The notes: generated from the letters alone by a model not told the origin. Positions 47,230 to 56,858 are shown, counted from the first letter of the stretch. The stretch: DNA of 64,000 nucleotides from Rhodobacter huangdaonensis (GCF_004022465.1 NZ_SAVA01000009.1:124001-188000), one strand, 5' to 3'. Numbers and translations are program-made.

Positions 47230-48582
47230 TTACTTCAGCGTGTTCCAGGTCGCCTGGATCGCGCCCGCCACATCCGCGGCCGACTTGCCGCCGACATAGT
47301 CGACCATGCCGGTCCAGAACGCCCCCGCGCCGATCGCGCCGGGCATCAGGTCGGAGCCGTCGAAGCGGAAGGTGGTGGCGCCCAAGAGGATGTCGCCCAT
47401 CTTCTTCAGCGTCGGGTCGCCGTAAAGATCGGTGTTCACCCCCTTGTAGGGCGTGACGAAGCCGGTCTGCGCCATCCAGACCTCATGCGCGATCGGGCTT
47501 TCGAGGAAGGTGATGAAGGCGTCGCCCACCGGGTTGTCGCTGAGCTTGGCGAAGACCGTGCCCGCGCCCAGCACCGGCTGGCCCAGATCCTTCTCGGCAT
47601 AGGCCGGGAAGTAGAAGAAGTCGGCATCCTCGCCGATCACCGTGCCTTCGGGGAAGAAGGAGGGGATGAAGGAGGCCATCTTGTGCATGTAGCACTGCGG
47701 CGGCGAGGTGAAGAGCCCCTTCGGGCTGTCGCGGAAGTCGGTCGAGGCGACGGCGCCCGAGCCGCCGGCGACGAAGCTGTCGTTCTTCGCGAACCAGCCG
47801 AAATCCTCGATCGCGGCCACCACCTTCGGATCGTCGAACTTCAGCTTGTTCGACACCCAGTCGTCATAGTCCTGCGGCGTGTTGAGGCGCAGCATCAGGT
47901 CCTCGACCCAGTCGGTCGCGGGCCAGCCGGTGGCGCCACCCGAGCCGATGCCGATGCACCAGGGCGTGCCGCCGTCCTTGACGATCTGCTCGGTCAGCGC
48001 CTTGAGCTCTTCCATCGTCTTCGGGATCTCGTAGCCCGCATCGGCGAAGTTCTCGGGCACATACCAGACCAGCGATTTCACGTCGGCCTTGAACGGGAAG
48101 GCATATTGGTGGTGCTGCCCGTCCGGCCCGGCATAGTTGCCATAGGCGGCCCAGCTGTCGCCCGCGGCGTAATTGTCCCGGATCCACTGCCCGGTGCCAT
48201 CGGCCAGCGGCTTCAGATGGCCCTTCTTCGCCAGATCGGCGGCAAGGCCCGGCTGCGGGAAGACCGCGATGTCGGGCGGGCTGCCGGCCTCGGCGTCGAT
48301 GACGATCTGCTGCTCGAAACTGTCGGAGCCCGAATATTCCACATCCGCCCCGGTCGCGGCGCGGAAATAGTCGATCACGCTTTCGAACAGGTCACGGTCG
48401 GGGCCGAGCCAGGGGCCGAGCACCGTCAGCTTCTTGCCCTTCAGGTCCATCTTCGCCAGCGCGTCATAGCTTGCCCAGTCGAAGCGGCTGTCCTTGCCGG
48501 GGGCGAATTTCAGTTCGCCCGCGCCGGCGGCCGAGGCGGCCAGCGCGATCAGCGCCACGCCGAGATAAAGGCTTTTCCTCAT
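47230..48582 (-). CDS. aglE: Alpha-glucoside ABC transporter substrate-binding protein
   Basis: 450 residues with an N-terminal signal peptide (MRKSLYLGVALIALAASAAGAGE) and a periplasmic solute-binding fold typical of CUT1 systems (GSDSFEQQIVIDAEAGSPPDIAVFPQPG). Binds trehalose, sucrose, maltose-like alpha-glucosides by analogy to AglE of Sinorhizobium. GGGAGGAATGC precedes the ATG. First gene of the operon, divergent from aglR. Confidence 0.93.
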   Translation of the reverse strand: MRKSLYLGVALIALAASAAGAGELKFAPGKDSRFDWASYDALAKMDLKGKKLTVLGPWLGPDRDLFESVIDYFRAATGADVEYSGSDSFEQQIVIDAEAGSPPDIAVFPQPGLAADLAKKGHLKPLADGTGQWIRDNYAAGDSWAAYGNYAGPDGQHHQYAFPFKADVKSLVWYVPENFADAGYEIPKTMEELKALTEQIVKDGGTPWCIGIGSGGATGWPATDWVEDLMLRLNTPQDYDDWVSNKLKFDDPKVVAAIEDFGWFAKNDSFVAGGSGAVASTDFRDSPKGLFTSPPQCYMHKMASFIPSFFPEGTVIGEDADFFYFPAYAEKDLGQPVLGAGTVFAKLSDNPVGDAFITFLESPIAHEVWMAQTGFVTPYKGVNTDLYGDPTLKKMGDILLGATTFRFDGSDLMPGAIGAGAFWTGMVDYVGGKSAADVAGAIQATWNTLK

Positions 48583-48655
48583 GCATTCCTCCCGAAATCC
48601 GGGCTTCCGCCCCAGCCGATCAACCTGCCCCCTGCCCCGGTCTGACGACTCGACG

Positions 48656-48669
48656 CCAAAGCGCTTTGG
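48656..48669. promoter_or_regulatory. Perfect LacI-type operator upstream of aglE
   Basis: ccaaagcgctttgg is a perfect 14-bp palindrome 74 nt upstream of the aglE start. Its central AAAGCGCTTT fits operators of LacI-family regulators. A second, imperfect copy lies at 48828-48840. Probably bound by AglR. Confidence 0.7.
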
Positions 48670-48827
48670 ATGCTGCAAACTCCGGTATCGCGAAATGAAA
48701 GTCAACTGAATGAAATGCCGCAATTGCACTGTAATTCCAAGGATTATTGTGCACTTGCAGCATTACGGAGGGACGGCCGCGCATCCGATTGACGCGCCAT
48801 TCTCCCGGCGCTAACGTGCCGGACATT

Positions 48828-48840
48828 CAAAGCGGTTTGG
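48828..48840. promoter_or_regulatory. Second LacI-type operator upstream of aglR
   Basis: caaagcggtttgg matches the upstream perfect site at all but one base of the core, 44 nt before the aglR ATG. Two sites at about 170 bp apart could allow DNA looping and autoregulation. Confidence 0.6.
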
Positions 48841-48884
48841 ATGCCAACGCGCCACCGAGTCACACTTGTCACGGATGCCCGCAG

Positions 48885-49928
48885 ATGAACCTCAAGCAAC
48901 TCGCCGCGGAACTGGGCCTGTCGCCCACCACTGTCAGCCGCGCGCTGAATGGCTATCCCGAGGTGTCAGAGGCGACGCGGCTGCGCGTGGCCGAGGCGGC
49001 GCGCCATTACAACTATCGCCCGAACACCCAGGCCAAGCGCCTGGCCACCGGCCGCGCGATGGCGATCGGCCATATCATCCCGCTCTCGACCCGGCACGAG
49101 ATCGTCAACCCGGTCTTTGCCGATTTCATCGCCGGCGCCGGCGAGGTCTATGCACGCGCGGGCTATGACATGGTGCTGACCATCGTGCCCGACAGCGACG
49201 AGGAGCGCGCCTATCGCGAGGTCCACTCGAAGGGCAATGTCGACGGCATCATCGTGCACGGGCCGAAGGTGCATGACGCACGGCTGCCGCTGCTTGAGGA
49301 GCTCGGTCTGCCCTTCGTGGTGCATGGCCGCTCGCTCGGCGCCGACCCCGGCTATTCCTGGGTCGACGTCAACAACACCCGCGCCTTCGAGCGTGCGACG
49401 GGCTTCCTGCTTGACCTCGGGCATCGCCGCATCGCGCTGGTGAACGGCATCGAGACGATGGATTTCGCCGCCCGCCGCCGGCATGGGTTCGAGCGCGCGC
49501 TGGCCGCGCGCGGGCTTGCGGCCGATCCCGCGCTGATGGTCGCGGGCGAGATGACCGAGGCGCAGGGCCATGACGCGGCGCGCGACATGCTCGATCTGCC
49601 CGACCCGCCGACCGCGTTCCTCACCGCCTCGTTCCTCTCCGCGATGGGGGTGCGGCGCGCGCTGTGGGAGCGCGACATGCGGATGGGCCGCGACGTCTCG
49701 ATTGTCACCCATGACGACGAGCTCGGCTATCTGCGCAACGGCGCCGACGAGCCGATCTTCACCGCCACCCGCTCCTCGGTGCGCGAGGCCGGGCGGCGCT
49801 GTGCGGCGATGCTGCTGCGCCGGATCGAGACCGGCGCCGGCGCGCCCGAGAGCGACCTTCTGGAAGCGACGCTGGTCGTCGGCGCCTCGACCGGCCCGGC
49901 CCCGCGCCGCTCCGACCTGACCGACTGA
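48885..49928 (+). CDS. aglR: LacI-family transcriptional regulator AglR
   Basis: 347 residues. The N-terminal helix-turn-helix MNLKQLAAELGLSPTTVSRALNGYPEVSEATR is followed by the hinge YNYRPNTQAKRLATGR and a periplasmic-binding-protein-like sensor domain. It would repress aglEFGAK until an alpha-glucoside binds. Divergent from aglE with a 302-bp shared promoter region. Followed eight nucleotides later by the glycosidase gene. Confidence 0.9.
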   Translation: MNLKQLAAELGLSPTTVSRALNGYPEVSEATRLRVAEAARHYNYRPNTQAKRLATGRAMAIGHIIPLSTRHEIVNPVFADFIAGAGEVYARAGYDMVLTIVPDSDEERAYREVHSKGNVDGIIVHGPKVHDARLPLLEELGLPFVVHGRSLGADPGYSWVDVNNTRAFERATGFLLDLGHRRIALVNGIETMDFAARRRHGFERALAARGLAADPALMVAGEMTEAQGHDAARDMLDLPDPPTAFLTASFLSAMGVRRALWERDMRMGRDVSIVTHDDELGYLRNGADEPIFTATRSSVREAGRRCAAMLLRRIETGAGAPESDLLEATLVVGASTGPAPRRSDLTD

Positions 49929-49935
49929 AGGACAC

Positions 49936-51261
49936 ATGATGCTGCCAGGCCGCAAAGACTTCCCCGAGGGCTTCCTGTTCGGGACCGCCACCTCTTCCTA
50001 CCAGATCGAGGGGCACCGCTTCGGCGGCGCGGGCCCGACGCATTGGGACAGTTTCGCCGCCACCCCGGGCAATGTCGCGCGCGCTGAAAACGGCGCCGTG
50101 GCCTGCGACCATTATCACCGCTGGGCCGAGGATCTCGACCTCGTGGCCGATGCGGGCTTTGACCTCTATCGCTTCTCGACCTCCTGGGCGCGGGTGATGC
50201 CCGAAGGCCGCGGCGCGGTGAATGCCGAGGGGCTCGATTTCTACGACCGGCTTGTCGACGGCATGCTCGAGCGCGGCATCAAGCCGGCGCTGACCCTCTA
50301 TCACTGGGAGATGCCCTCGGCGCTTGCCGATCTGGGCGGCTGGCGCAACCGCGACGTCGCGCAGTGGTTTGCCGAGTTCACCCAGGTGATCGCGCGCCGG
50401 CTCGGCGACCGGATCTGGTCCGCCGCGCCGATCAACGAGCCCTGGTGCGTGGGCTGGCTGAGCCATTTTCTGGGCGCCCATGCGCCCGGGCTGCGCGACA
50501 TCCGCGCGACGGCGCGGGCGATGCATCACGTGCTGCTGGCGCATGGCCAGGCGATCTCGGTGATGCGGGCCGAGGGGATGGGCAATCTCGGCGCGGTGTG
50601 CAATTTCGAATATGCGCACCCGGCCGATGCCACCCCCGAGGCCGCAGCTGCCGCGCGCCTCTACGACGCCTATTACAACCGCTTCTTCGTCGAAGGCATG
50701 ATGCTCGGCCGCTATCCCGACGAGGTGCTCGACGGCTTTGCCCCGCATCTGCCCGAGGGCTGGCAGGACGATTTCGCCACGATCCGCGCGCCGCTCGACT
50801 GGTTCGGGCTGAACTACTATACCTGCAAGCGCATCGCCCCCTGCGGCGGCCCCTGGCCGGCGCATCGCGAGGTGGAGGGACCGTTGCCGAAGACCGACAT
50901 GGGCTGGGAGATCTATCCCGAGGGGCTGCACGCCTTCCTCACCCGTGTCGCGCGCGACTACACCGGCGCGCTGCCGCTTTACGTCACCGAGAACGGCATG
51001 GCCGCGCCCGACGCGCTGGCGGATGGCACCTGCGCCGACGCCGGCCGCATCGCCTATTACGCCGAGCACCTCGAGGCCTGCCGCCGCGCCATTGCCGAGG
51101 GCGTGCCGCTGGCGGGCTACATGAGCTGGTCGCTGCTCGACAATTACGAATGGGCGCTCGGTTATGACAAGCGCTTCGGCCTCGTCCATGTCGATTTCGA
51201 AACCCTGAAACGCAGCCCCAAGGCGTCGTGGCACGCCTGGGCGCGGGCGCTGGAGCACTGA
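49936..51261 (+). CDS. Glycoside hydrolase family 1 (beta-glucosidase type)
   Basis: 441 residues. FPEGFLFGTATSSYQIEG at the start is the GH1 signature; the acid/base glutamate is E168 (PINEPW) and the nucleophile E352 (YVTENGMA). No signal peptide; acts in the cytoplasm on beta-glucosides (or beta-galactosides). A GH1 enzyme in an alpha-glucoside regulon broadens the sugars handled. Operon with aglR and glk. Confidence 0.92.
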   Translation: MMLPGRKDFPEGFLFGTATSSYQIEGHRFGGAGPTHWDSFAATPGNVARAENGAVACDHYHRWAEDLDLVADAGFDLYRFSTSWARVMPEGRGAVNAEGLDFYDRLVDGMLERGIKPALTLYHWEMPSALADLGGWRNRDVAQWFAEFTQVIARRLGDRIWSAAPINEPWCVGWLSHFLGAHAPGLRDIRATARAMHHVLLAHGQAISVMRAEGMGNLGAVCNFEYAHPADATPEAAAAARLYDAYYNRFFVEGMMLGRYPDEVLDGFAPHLPEGWQDDFATIRAPLDWFGLNYYTCKRIAPCGGPWPAHREVEGPLPKTDMGWEIYPEGLHAFLTRVARDYTGALPLYVTENGMAAPDALADGTCADAGRIAYYAEHLEACRRAIAEGVPLAGYMSWSLLDNYEWALGYDKRFGLVHVDFETLKRSPKASWHAWARALEH

Positions 51262-51262
51262 G

Positions 51263-52216
51263 ATGTCCCTGACCCTTCTGGCCGATATCGGCGGCACCAA
51301 TACCCGCGTCGCCCTGGCGCGCGAGGGCCGGCTTCTGCCCGACACGATCCGCCGCTATCCGAACGACCATCACCCGGCCCTCGGGCCGATCCTTGCGGGC
51401 TATCTCGCCGAGGCCGGCGCGGGGCCGGTCGCCGGGGCCTGCGTCGCAGCCGCGGGGCCGGTGCGCGACGGGATCGCGGTGATGACCAATCTCGACTGGC
51501 GCATCACCCCCGAGACGGTCGCGACGGCCACCGGCGCCGCGCGCGTCGCGGTGCTGAACGACCTGCAGGCACAGGGCCACGCGCTTGGCACCCTTGCCCC
51601 CGGGGCGCTGCGCCAGATCCTGCCCGGCGCCCCCGCCGCAGCCGGCGCAAGCGCCCTGGTGATCGGCATCGGCACCGGCTTCAATGCCGCGCCGGTGCAT
51701 GAAACGCCCGGCGGACGCCTGGTCGCGGCGTCGGAATGCGGCCATGTCACCTTGCCCGTGCGCAGCGACGAAGACCTGCGCCTGATGCAGTTTCTTGCGG
51801 CCGGTCACGGTTTCGCCTCGGTCGAGGATGCGCTGTCCGGGCGCGGCCTCGCGGCGATCCACGCCTTCCTGCGCGCCGAAACCGGGCATGGCGCGCCGCG
51901 CGATGCCGCCTCGATCGTGACCGCGGTCGCGACCGGCGACATGCTCGCCCGCGCCACGCTGCGACTCTTCGTGCGGCTGCTTGCCGGCATCGTCGGCGAC
52001 CTCGCGCTGATTCACCTGCCCTTCGCCGGCATCTACCTGTGCGGCGGTGTCGCCCGCGCCGTCGCGCCCCATCTTGCCGAGACCGGCTTTGCCGCGGCGC
52101 TGCACGACAAGGGGCGGTTTTCCGACTTCCTCGCCGCCTTCCCGGTGGCGGTGATCGAGGACGACTATGCCGCGCTTGCCGGCTGCGCGGCCTATCTGCA
52201 GGCCCGGCGCGGCTGA
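51263..52216 (+). CDS. glk: Glucokinase
   Basis: 317 residues; phosphorylates glucose released by AglA and the GH1 enzyme. DIGGTNTRVAL near residue 8 is the phosphate-binding motif, VLNDLQAQGHAL near 92 has the catalytic aspartate, and SECGHVTLP near 153 closes the active site. Starts one base after the GH1 stop. Last gene of the aglR operon. Confidence 0.93.
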   Translation: MSLTLLADIGGTNTRVALAREGRLLPDTIRRYPNDHHPALGPILAGYLAEAGAGPVAGACVAAAGPVRDGIAVMTNLDWRITPETVATATGAARVAVLNDLQAQGHALGTLAPGALRQILPGAPAAAGASALVIGIGTGFNAAPVHETPGGRLVAASECGHVTLPVRSDEDLRLMQFLAAGHGFASVEDALSGRGLAAIHAFLRAETGHGAPRDAASIVTAVATGDMLARATLRLFVRLLAGIVGDLALIHLPFAGIYLCGGVARAVAPHLAETGFAAALHDKGRFSDFLAAFPVAVIEDDYAALAGCAAYLQARRG

Positions 52217-52335
52217 CCCCGCGACGCCGGGCGGCGTCAAGGCAATCTTAACCGCTCGGCGCTATGCCTCTTTCATGCTGGAATGAAAGGGGAACAGGTG
52301 AGCTGCCTTCTGACCATCTTTTCCGTGGGGGGCGC

Positions 52336-52611
52336 ATGACCACTCTTGCGCTCGGCCCCCGGCTCGACCTGCTGCATGCCGGGCATGCCTGCGCCGAGAT
52401 CCGTGGCTGCGAGGGCCGGGATCTGGTGCTCGACGCCGGCCATGTGACCCACCTCGGCGCTCTCGGGCTGCAGATCCTGGTTGCCGCCGCCCGAAGCTGG
52501 CGTGCCGCCGGACTGTCGCTGACCATCGCCCCGCGTTCGGCCGCCTTCGACGACGCCCTCGTCCTCTTCGGCCTGCCGCTCGCCGCATTGCAGTCGGAGG
52601 GCGTCGCATGA
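52336..52611 (+). CDS. STAS-domain protein at head of chemotaxis operon
   Basis: 91 residues. The pattern RDLVLDAGHVTHLGALGLQILVAAARSW matches the STAS (anti-sigma-factor antagonist) fold, but the conserved phosphorylatable serine is replaced around GHVTHLGALG, so phospho-switching may be by the threonine or absent. GGGGGG precedes the ATG. It overlaps cheY by four bases. A perfect inverted repeat ctttcat-gctgga-atgaaag lies 47-66 nt upstream. Confidence 0.75.
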   Translation: MTTLALGPRLDLLHAGHACAEIRGCEGRDLVLDAGHVTHLGALGLQILVAAARSWRAAGLSLTIAPRSAAFDDALVLFGLPLAALQSEGVA

Positions 52612-52973
52612 CCCTGACCGTGCTTGCCGTCGACGACAGCCGCACCATCCGCGACATGCTGCGCCTCGCGCTTGGCGAGGCCGGGATCACTCTGCACCTC
52701 GCCGAGGATGGGGTGCAGGGGCTCGAAGTGCTGAAGGACATCGAGCCCGACGCGATCATCTCGGACATCAACATGCCGCGCCTCGACGGCTTCGGCTTCA
52801 TCGAGGCGGTGCGCCGCCAGGACCGCCACCGCGCCACGCCGATCCTGGTGCTGACGACGGAATCGGCGCCCGAGCTGAAGGCCCGCGCCCGCGCCGCCGG
52901 CGCCACCGGCTGGATCGTGAAACCCTTCGACCCGCCGAAGCTGGTCAAGGCGCTGCACATGGTCGCGGGCTGA
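52608..52973 (+). CDS. cheY: Chemotaxis response regulator CheY (first copy)
   Basis: 121 residues, one receiver domain. Acidic pair D9-D10, phospho-acceptor D53 (ISDINMP), T83/T84 (LVLTTES) and K105 (VKPFDPP). Overlaps the STAS gene and lies 11 nt before cheA. Phosphorylated by CheA to control the flagellar motor. Confidence 0.93.
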   Translation: MTLTVLAVDDSRTIRDMLRLALGEAGITLHLAEDGVQGLEVLKDIEPDAIISDINMPRLDGFGFIEAVRRQDRHRATPILVLTTESAPELKARARAAGATGWIVKPFDPPKLVKALHMVAG

Positions 52974-52984
52974 GGGAGGGCGCG

Positions 52985-55141
52985 ATGGCAACCGATCCGA
53001 TGGCGGAGATCCGGGCAGGATTCTTCGTCGAATGCGAGGAACTTCTGGAAAGCCTGCAGGATTCGCTCGTTCTCCTGCAAGATGGCCGCACCGACAGCGA
53101 GACGGTGAACACCGTCTTCCGCGCCGTGCATTCGATCAAGGGCGGTGCCGGGGCCTTCGGGCTCGATGCGCTCGTCGCCTTCGCGCACCGCTACGAGACG
53201 GTGCTCGACGCGCTGCGTTCGGGCCAGCTCGAGGCCACGCCCGAGGCGGTGCGCAGCTTCTTCCAGGCCGCCGACCTGCTGCAGGACCATGTCCGCACCG
53301 CGCGTGACGGCGCGCCGCCGCCCGAAGGCGCGGAGGAGGTGCTGCGCACGCTCGAAGCGCTGATCGGCGGCGGCGGGGAGACCGCCGAGGAAACCCCCGA
53401 CTTCCAGCCGATCGCGCTCGATTTTCAGCCGATCGCCCTGTCCTTCGACTTCGATGCCCCCGACGAGCCCGCCGCGCCGGCGCGTTGGGTGATCCGTTTC
53501 CGCCCGACCGATGCGCTCTATGCCTCGGGCAACGAGCCGCTGCATCTGCTGCGGGCGCTCGCCGCGCTCGGCTCGGCCGAGGTTGCGTGCGACACCGCCG
53601 CGGTGCCGCCGCTCGACGCGCTGCCCCCAGAGGCCGCCCTGCTCGCCTGGCAGATCACGCTTCCGGGCGAGATCGCCGAGGCGGAAATCCGCGAGGTCTT
53701 CGATTTCGTCGAGGATGTCTGCGCGCTCGAGATCGCGCGCGAGAGCGGGACGGGTGCGGAACCGCCTGCGGCCGCACCGGCCGGTGCCCCCGTCTGCGCC
53801 GCCGAAGCGCCCACAGCGCCACAGGTGCCGCCCGCCCCCGTCGATGCCGCGATCGTTGACGCGCCCCCGCAGCCCGCCCCCACGCCGGCCGCTGCGCCGC
53901 CGCGCGAGACCTCCGGGCAGCGCGCGCCGCCGGCCGAGGTCTCGGCCACGGTGCGGGTCGATCTCGACCGCATCGACCGGCTGGTGAACCTGGTGGGCGA
54001 GCTGGTGATCAACCAGGCGATGCTGGCGCAAAGCGTGGCCGAGGCCGGGCTGCCGCCGAATTCGGCGGTGATGACCGGGCTCGAGGCCTTCATGATGCTC
54101 ACCCGCGACCTGCAGGACAGCGTGATGATGATCCGCGCGCAACCGGTCAAGCCGCTGTTCCAGCGCATGGCGCGGATCGTGCGCGAGGCCTCGGCCGCCG
54201 TTGGCAAGGAGGTGCGCCTGCATGCCGAGGGCGAGACGACCGAGGTCGACAAGACGGTGATCGAGCGCCTGGCCGAGCCGCTCACCCACATGATCCGCAA
54301 CGCCGTCGACCATGGGCTCGAGACCCCCGAGCTGCGGCTTGCCGCAGGCAAGCCGGCCGAGGGGGTGATCTCGCTGACCGCGCAGCACCGCTCGGGCCGG
54401 ATCGTGATCGAGGTCGCCGATGACGGCGCCGGCATCAACCGCCCGAAGGTGCGCGAGATCGCGCTGGCCCGCGGCCTGATCCCGGCCGATGCCGCACTGA
54501 CCGATGCGGAAATCGACAACCTGTTGTTCCTGCCCGGCTTCTCGACGGCGAGCCAGGTTTCGGCCCTGTCCGGCCGCGGCGTCGGCATGGACGTGGTGCG
54601 GCAGGCGATCCAGTCGCTCGGCGGCCGGGTCACGATCCAGTCGGCGCCCGGCGCGGGCACCCGCTTCTCGATCTCGCTGCCGCTGACGCTTGCCGTGCTC
54701 GACGGAATGGTGGTCTCGGTCGCCGACGAGACGCTGGTGGTGCCGCTCTCCTCGATCCTCGAGACCGCGACGCTCGCCGCGGGCGACATCCGCGCGCTCG
54801 GGCCGCAGACCAACGTGATCCATCTGCGCGGCGCCTTCGTGCCGCTTTACGACCTCGGCGCCGAACTCGGCTACCGCGCGCCGCTGCCGTCCTACGAGGG
54901 CGCCGTCGTGCTGCTCACCGCGCAGGAGGACGGCTCGCGCGCCGCACTGATCGTCGATGCGATCCACGAGCAGCGGCAGGTGGTGATCAAGGGCTTGCAG
55001 CAGGCCTATGGCCGCATTCCGGGCGTCGCCGCGGCGACGATCCTCGGCAATGGCCGCATCGCCCTCATCCTCGACACCGCCGATCTTGTCCAGACCGCCT
55101 CCGGCCGCACCCGGATCAGCCAACTCGCCCTTGCAGGATGA
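52985..55141 (+). CDS. cheA: Chemotaxis histidine kinase CheA
   Basis: 718 residues. Hpt domain at 5-105 with H49 (AVHSIKGGAGAFG); a region at about 140-250 that may be the CheY-binding P2; a Pro/Ala-rich linker at 250-320; dimerisation helix at about 320-380; the HATPase with HMIRNAVDHGLETPE, VADDGAGIN and GRGVGMDVV; and the CheW-like C-terminal domain from about 570. It phosphorylates the two CheY proteins here. Overlaps cheW as ATGA. Confidence 0.95.
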   Translation: MATDPMAEIRAGFFVECEELLESLQDSLVLLQDGRTDSETVNTVFRAVHSIKGGAGAFGLDALVAFAHRYETVLDALRSGQLEATPEAVRSFFQAADLLQDHVRTARDGAPPPEGAEEVLRTLEALIGGGGETAEETPDFQPIALDFQPIALSFDFDAPDEPAAPARWVIRFRPTDALYASGNEPLHLLRALAALGSAEVACDTAAVPPLDALPPEAALLAWQITLPGEIAEAEIREVFDFVEDVCALEIARESGTGAEPPAAAPAGAPVCAAEAPTAPQVPPAPVDAAIVDAPPQPAPTPAAAPPRETSGQRAPPAEVSATVRVDLDRIDRLVNLVGELVINQAMLAQSVAEAGLPPNSAVMTGLEAFMMLTRDLQDSVMMIRAQPVKPLFQRMARIVREASAAVGKEVRLHAEGETTEVDKTVIERLAEPLTHMIRNAVDHGLETPELRLAAGKPAEGVISLTAQHRSGRIVIEVADDGAGINRPKVREIALARGLIPADAALTDAEIDNLLFLPGFSTASQVSALSGRGVGMDVVRQAIQSLGGRVTIQSAPGAGTRFSISLPLTLAVLDGMVVSVADETLVVPLSSILETATLAAGDIRALGPQTNVIHLRGAFVPLYDLGAELGYRAPLPSYEGAVVLLTAQEDGSRAALIVDAIHEQRQVVIKGLQQAYGRIPGVAAATILGNGRIALILDTADLVQTASGRTRISQLALAG

Positions 55142-55608
55142 CCGCCATGTCCACCCCCGAAAGCCCCTCGGCCGAAGTCGAGCTTCTGTCCTTCCGCCTC
55201 GCCGACGAGGAATACAGCGTCGACATCATGTCGGTGCGCGAGATCCGCGGCTGGACCCGCGCGACGCCCTTACCGCATGCCCCGCCGCATGTGCGCGGCG
55301 TCATCAACCTGCGCGGCACGGTGCTGCCGGTGGTCGATCTCTCGGTGCGGCTCGGCATGGCGCCGGTGCCGGGCGATTCACGCAACGTGATCATCGTCGT
55401 GCAGGTCGGCAGCCAGACCACCGGCCTGCTCGTCAATGCCGTCTCCGACATCCTGTCGCTGCCGCGCAGCGAGCTGCAGCCGCCGCCCGACCTCGTGGCC
55501 GACGGCGACCAGAGCTTCATCGAGGCGCTGACCATCGTCGACGGCCGGATGATCCGGGTTCTCGATCTGCGCGCGGTGCTGCCCGATCAGTCGGCCGAGG
55601 CGGCCTGA
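55138..55608 (+). CDS. cheW: Chemotaxis coupling protein CheW
   Basis: 156 residues with the CheW fold: FRLADEEYSVDIMSVREI at the start, PPHVRGVINLRGTVLPVVDL and TTGLLVNAVSDIL. Links CheA to receptors. No receptor gene lies in the window. Confidence 0.93.
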   Translation: MTAMSTPESPSAEVELLSFRLADEEYSVDIMSVREIRGWTRATPLPHAPPHVRGVINLRGTVLPVVDLSVRLGMAPVPGDSRNVIIVVQVGSQTTGLLVNAVSDILSLPRSELQPPPDLVADGDQSFIEALTIVDGRMIRVLDLRAVLPDQSAEAA

Positions 55609-55609
55609 G

Positions 55610-56479
55610 ATGACCAGCTTCCGCCTGATCGCGCCGGATCTTCCGACCGAGACGGACCTGCACGCCATCGCCGACATCCTGCATCGCCGCGCCGGCATCG
55701 TGCTCGCGCCGGGCAAGGCGGCGATGGTGCAGTCGCGGCTCGGCAAGCGGTTGCGCCGTCTCGGCATCAGCGACTATCGCAGCTATCTGGCGCTCGTCAC
55801 CTCCGACAAGGGCGGCGACGAGCTGAGCGCGATGATCTCGGCCCTCACCACCAACGTCACCCATTTCTTCCGCGAGAAGCACCACTTCGAGCTGCTGCGC
55901 AGCCACGCCCTGGCGCCGCTGATCGCCCGGGCGCGGGCCGGCGGGCGGGTCCGGATCTGGTCGGCCGGCTCCTCGAACGGCCAGGAGGCGTTCTCGATCG
56001 CGATGGTGCTGGCCGAGCTTGCCCCCGATTTCGAGGCGCTCGACATCCGCATCCTCGCGACCGACATCGACCCGCGGATGATCGCCTGCGGGCAGGAGGC
56101 GATCTATGACCGGCCCCTGCTCGACACCGTGCCGCCGGCGCTGCGCGAACGCTTCTTCCGCCCGGTGCCCGCGGGCTTTCAGGTGGTCGACAGCCTGCGC
56201 CGGATGGTCACCTTCCGCGAGCTGAACCTGCACGCCCCCTGGCCGATGAAGGGGCGCTTCAGCATCATCTTCTGCCGCAACGTGGTCATCTACTTCGATC
56301 CGGAGGCGCAGGCGCGGCTCTGGGCCCGGTTCGAGGACCTGCTCGAGCCCGGCGGCTGGATCTTCGTCGGCCATTCGGAACGGATCACCCGCGCCGAGAG
56401 CCGGCTCGAGACCGCGGGCCTTACAACCTACAGGCTGCCGGAAGGCCCGGCAGCGAACGGAGAAACGGAATGGCATTGA
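55610..56479 (+). CDS. cheR: Chemotaxis protein methyltransferase CheR
   Basis: 289 residues. N-terminal helical domain, then a SAM-binding domain with WSAGSSNGQEAFSIAM near residue 118 (usual form WSAGCSTGEEPYS, here altered), ATDIDPR near 148 and FCRNVVIYFD near 218. Methylates chemoreceptor glutamates. The next gene begins inside its 3' end. Confidence 0.92.
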   Translation: MTSFRLIAPDLPTETDLHAIADILHRRAGIVLAPGKAAMVQSRLGKRLRRLGISDYRSYLALVTSDKGGDELSAMISALTTNVTHFFREKHHFELLRSHALAPLIARARAGGRVRIWSAGSSNGQEAFSIAMVLAELAPDFEALDIRILATDIDPRMIACGQEAIYDRPLLDTVPPALRERFFRPVPAGFQVVDSLRRMVTFRELNLHAPWPMKGRFSIIFCRNVVIYFDPEAQARLWARFEDLLEPGGWIFVGHSERITRAESRLETAGLTTYRLPEGPAANGETEWH

Positions 56480-56856
56480 GAGACCAGCTGCGTGTCCTCG
56501 TGGTGGACGACATGTCGACGAGCCGCGGGCTGATCATGCAGGCGCTCGACGGCATGGGGATTCGCCAGGTCGGCCACGCGACCGACGGGCCGGGGGCGCT
56601 GCAGACGATCGAGACGGCGCCGGCGCATCTGGTGATCTCGGATTACAACATGCCCGGGATGGACGGGCTGCAGCTGCTGCAGGCGCTGCGGGCCAACGCC
56701 CGCACCAAGGGCGTCGGCTTCATCCTGATCACCGGCCGCGCCGACAGCACGGTGATCGACCTCGGCCGCAGATTCGGGATGAACAACTTCCTGAAGAAAC
56801 CCTTCACGCCTGCCGAGCTGCGCGCCTGCATCGAGGCCGTGGTGGGAAGGCTGTGA
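56470..56856 (+). CDS. cheY: Chemotaxis response regulator CheY (second copy)
   Basis: 128 residues, one receiver domain, phospho-acceptor D58 (VISDYNMP), acidic pair D13-D14 and K110 (LKKPFTP). It differs clearly from the first CheY. Two CheY copies per operon is common in Rhodobacter, where one may be a phosphate sink. It overlaps cheR by 10 bases. Confidence 0.92.
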   Translation: MALRDQLRVLVVDDMSTSRGLIMQALDGMGIRQVGHATDGPGALQTIETAPAHLVISDYNMPGMDGLQLLQALRANARTKGVGFILITGRADSTVIDLGRRFGMNNFLKKPFTPAELRACIEAVVGRL

Positions 56857-56858
56857 CC

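Noticed and set aside
52223..52238. Small hairpin gacgcc-gggc-ggcgtc after glucokinase as a terminator
   Set aside because: Only a 6-bp stem and no T-run.
52262..55123. 953-codon frame antisense to cheA and the preceding genes
   Set aside because: Crosses three well-supported genes on the other strand and has Arg/His/Asp-rich composition typical of antisense frames in GC-rich DNA.
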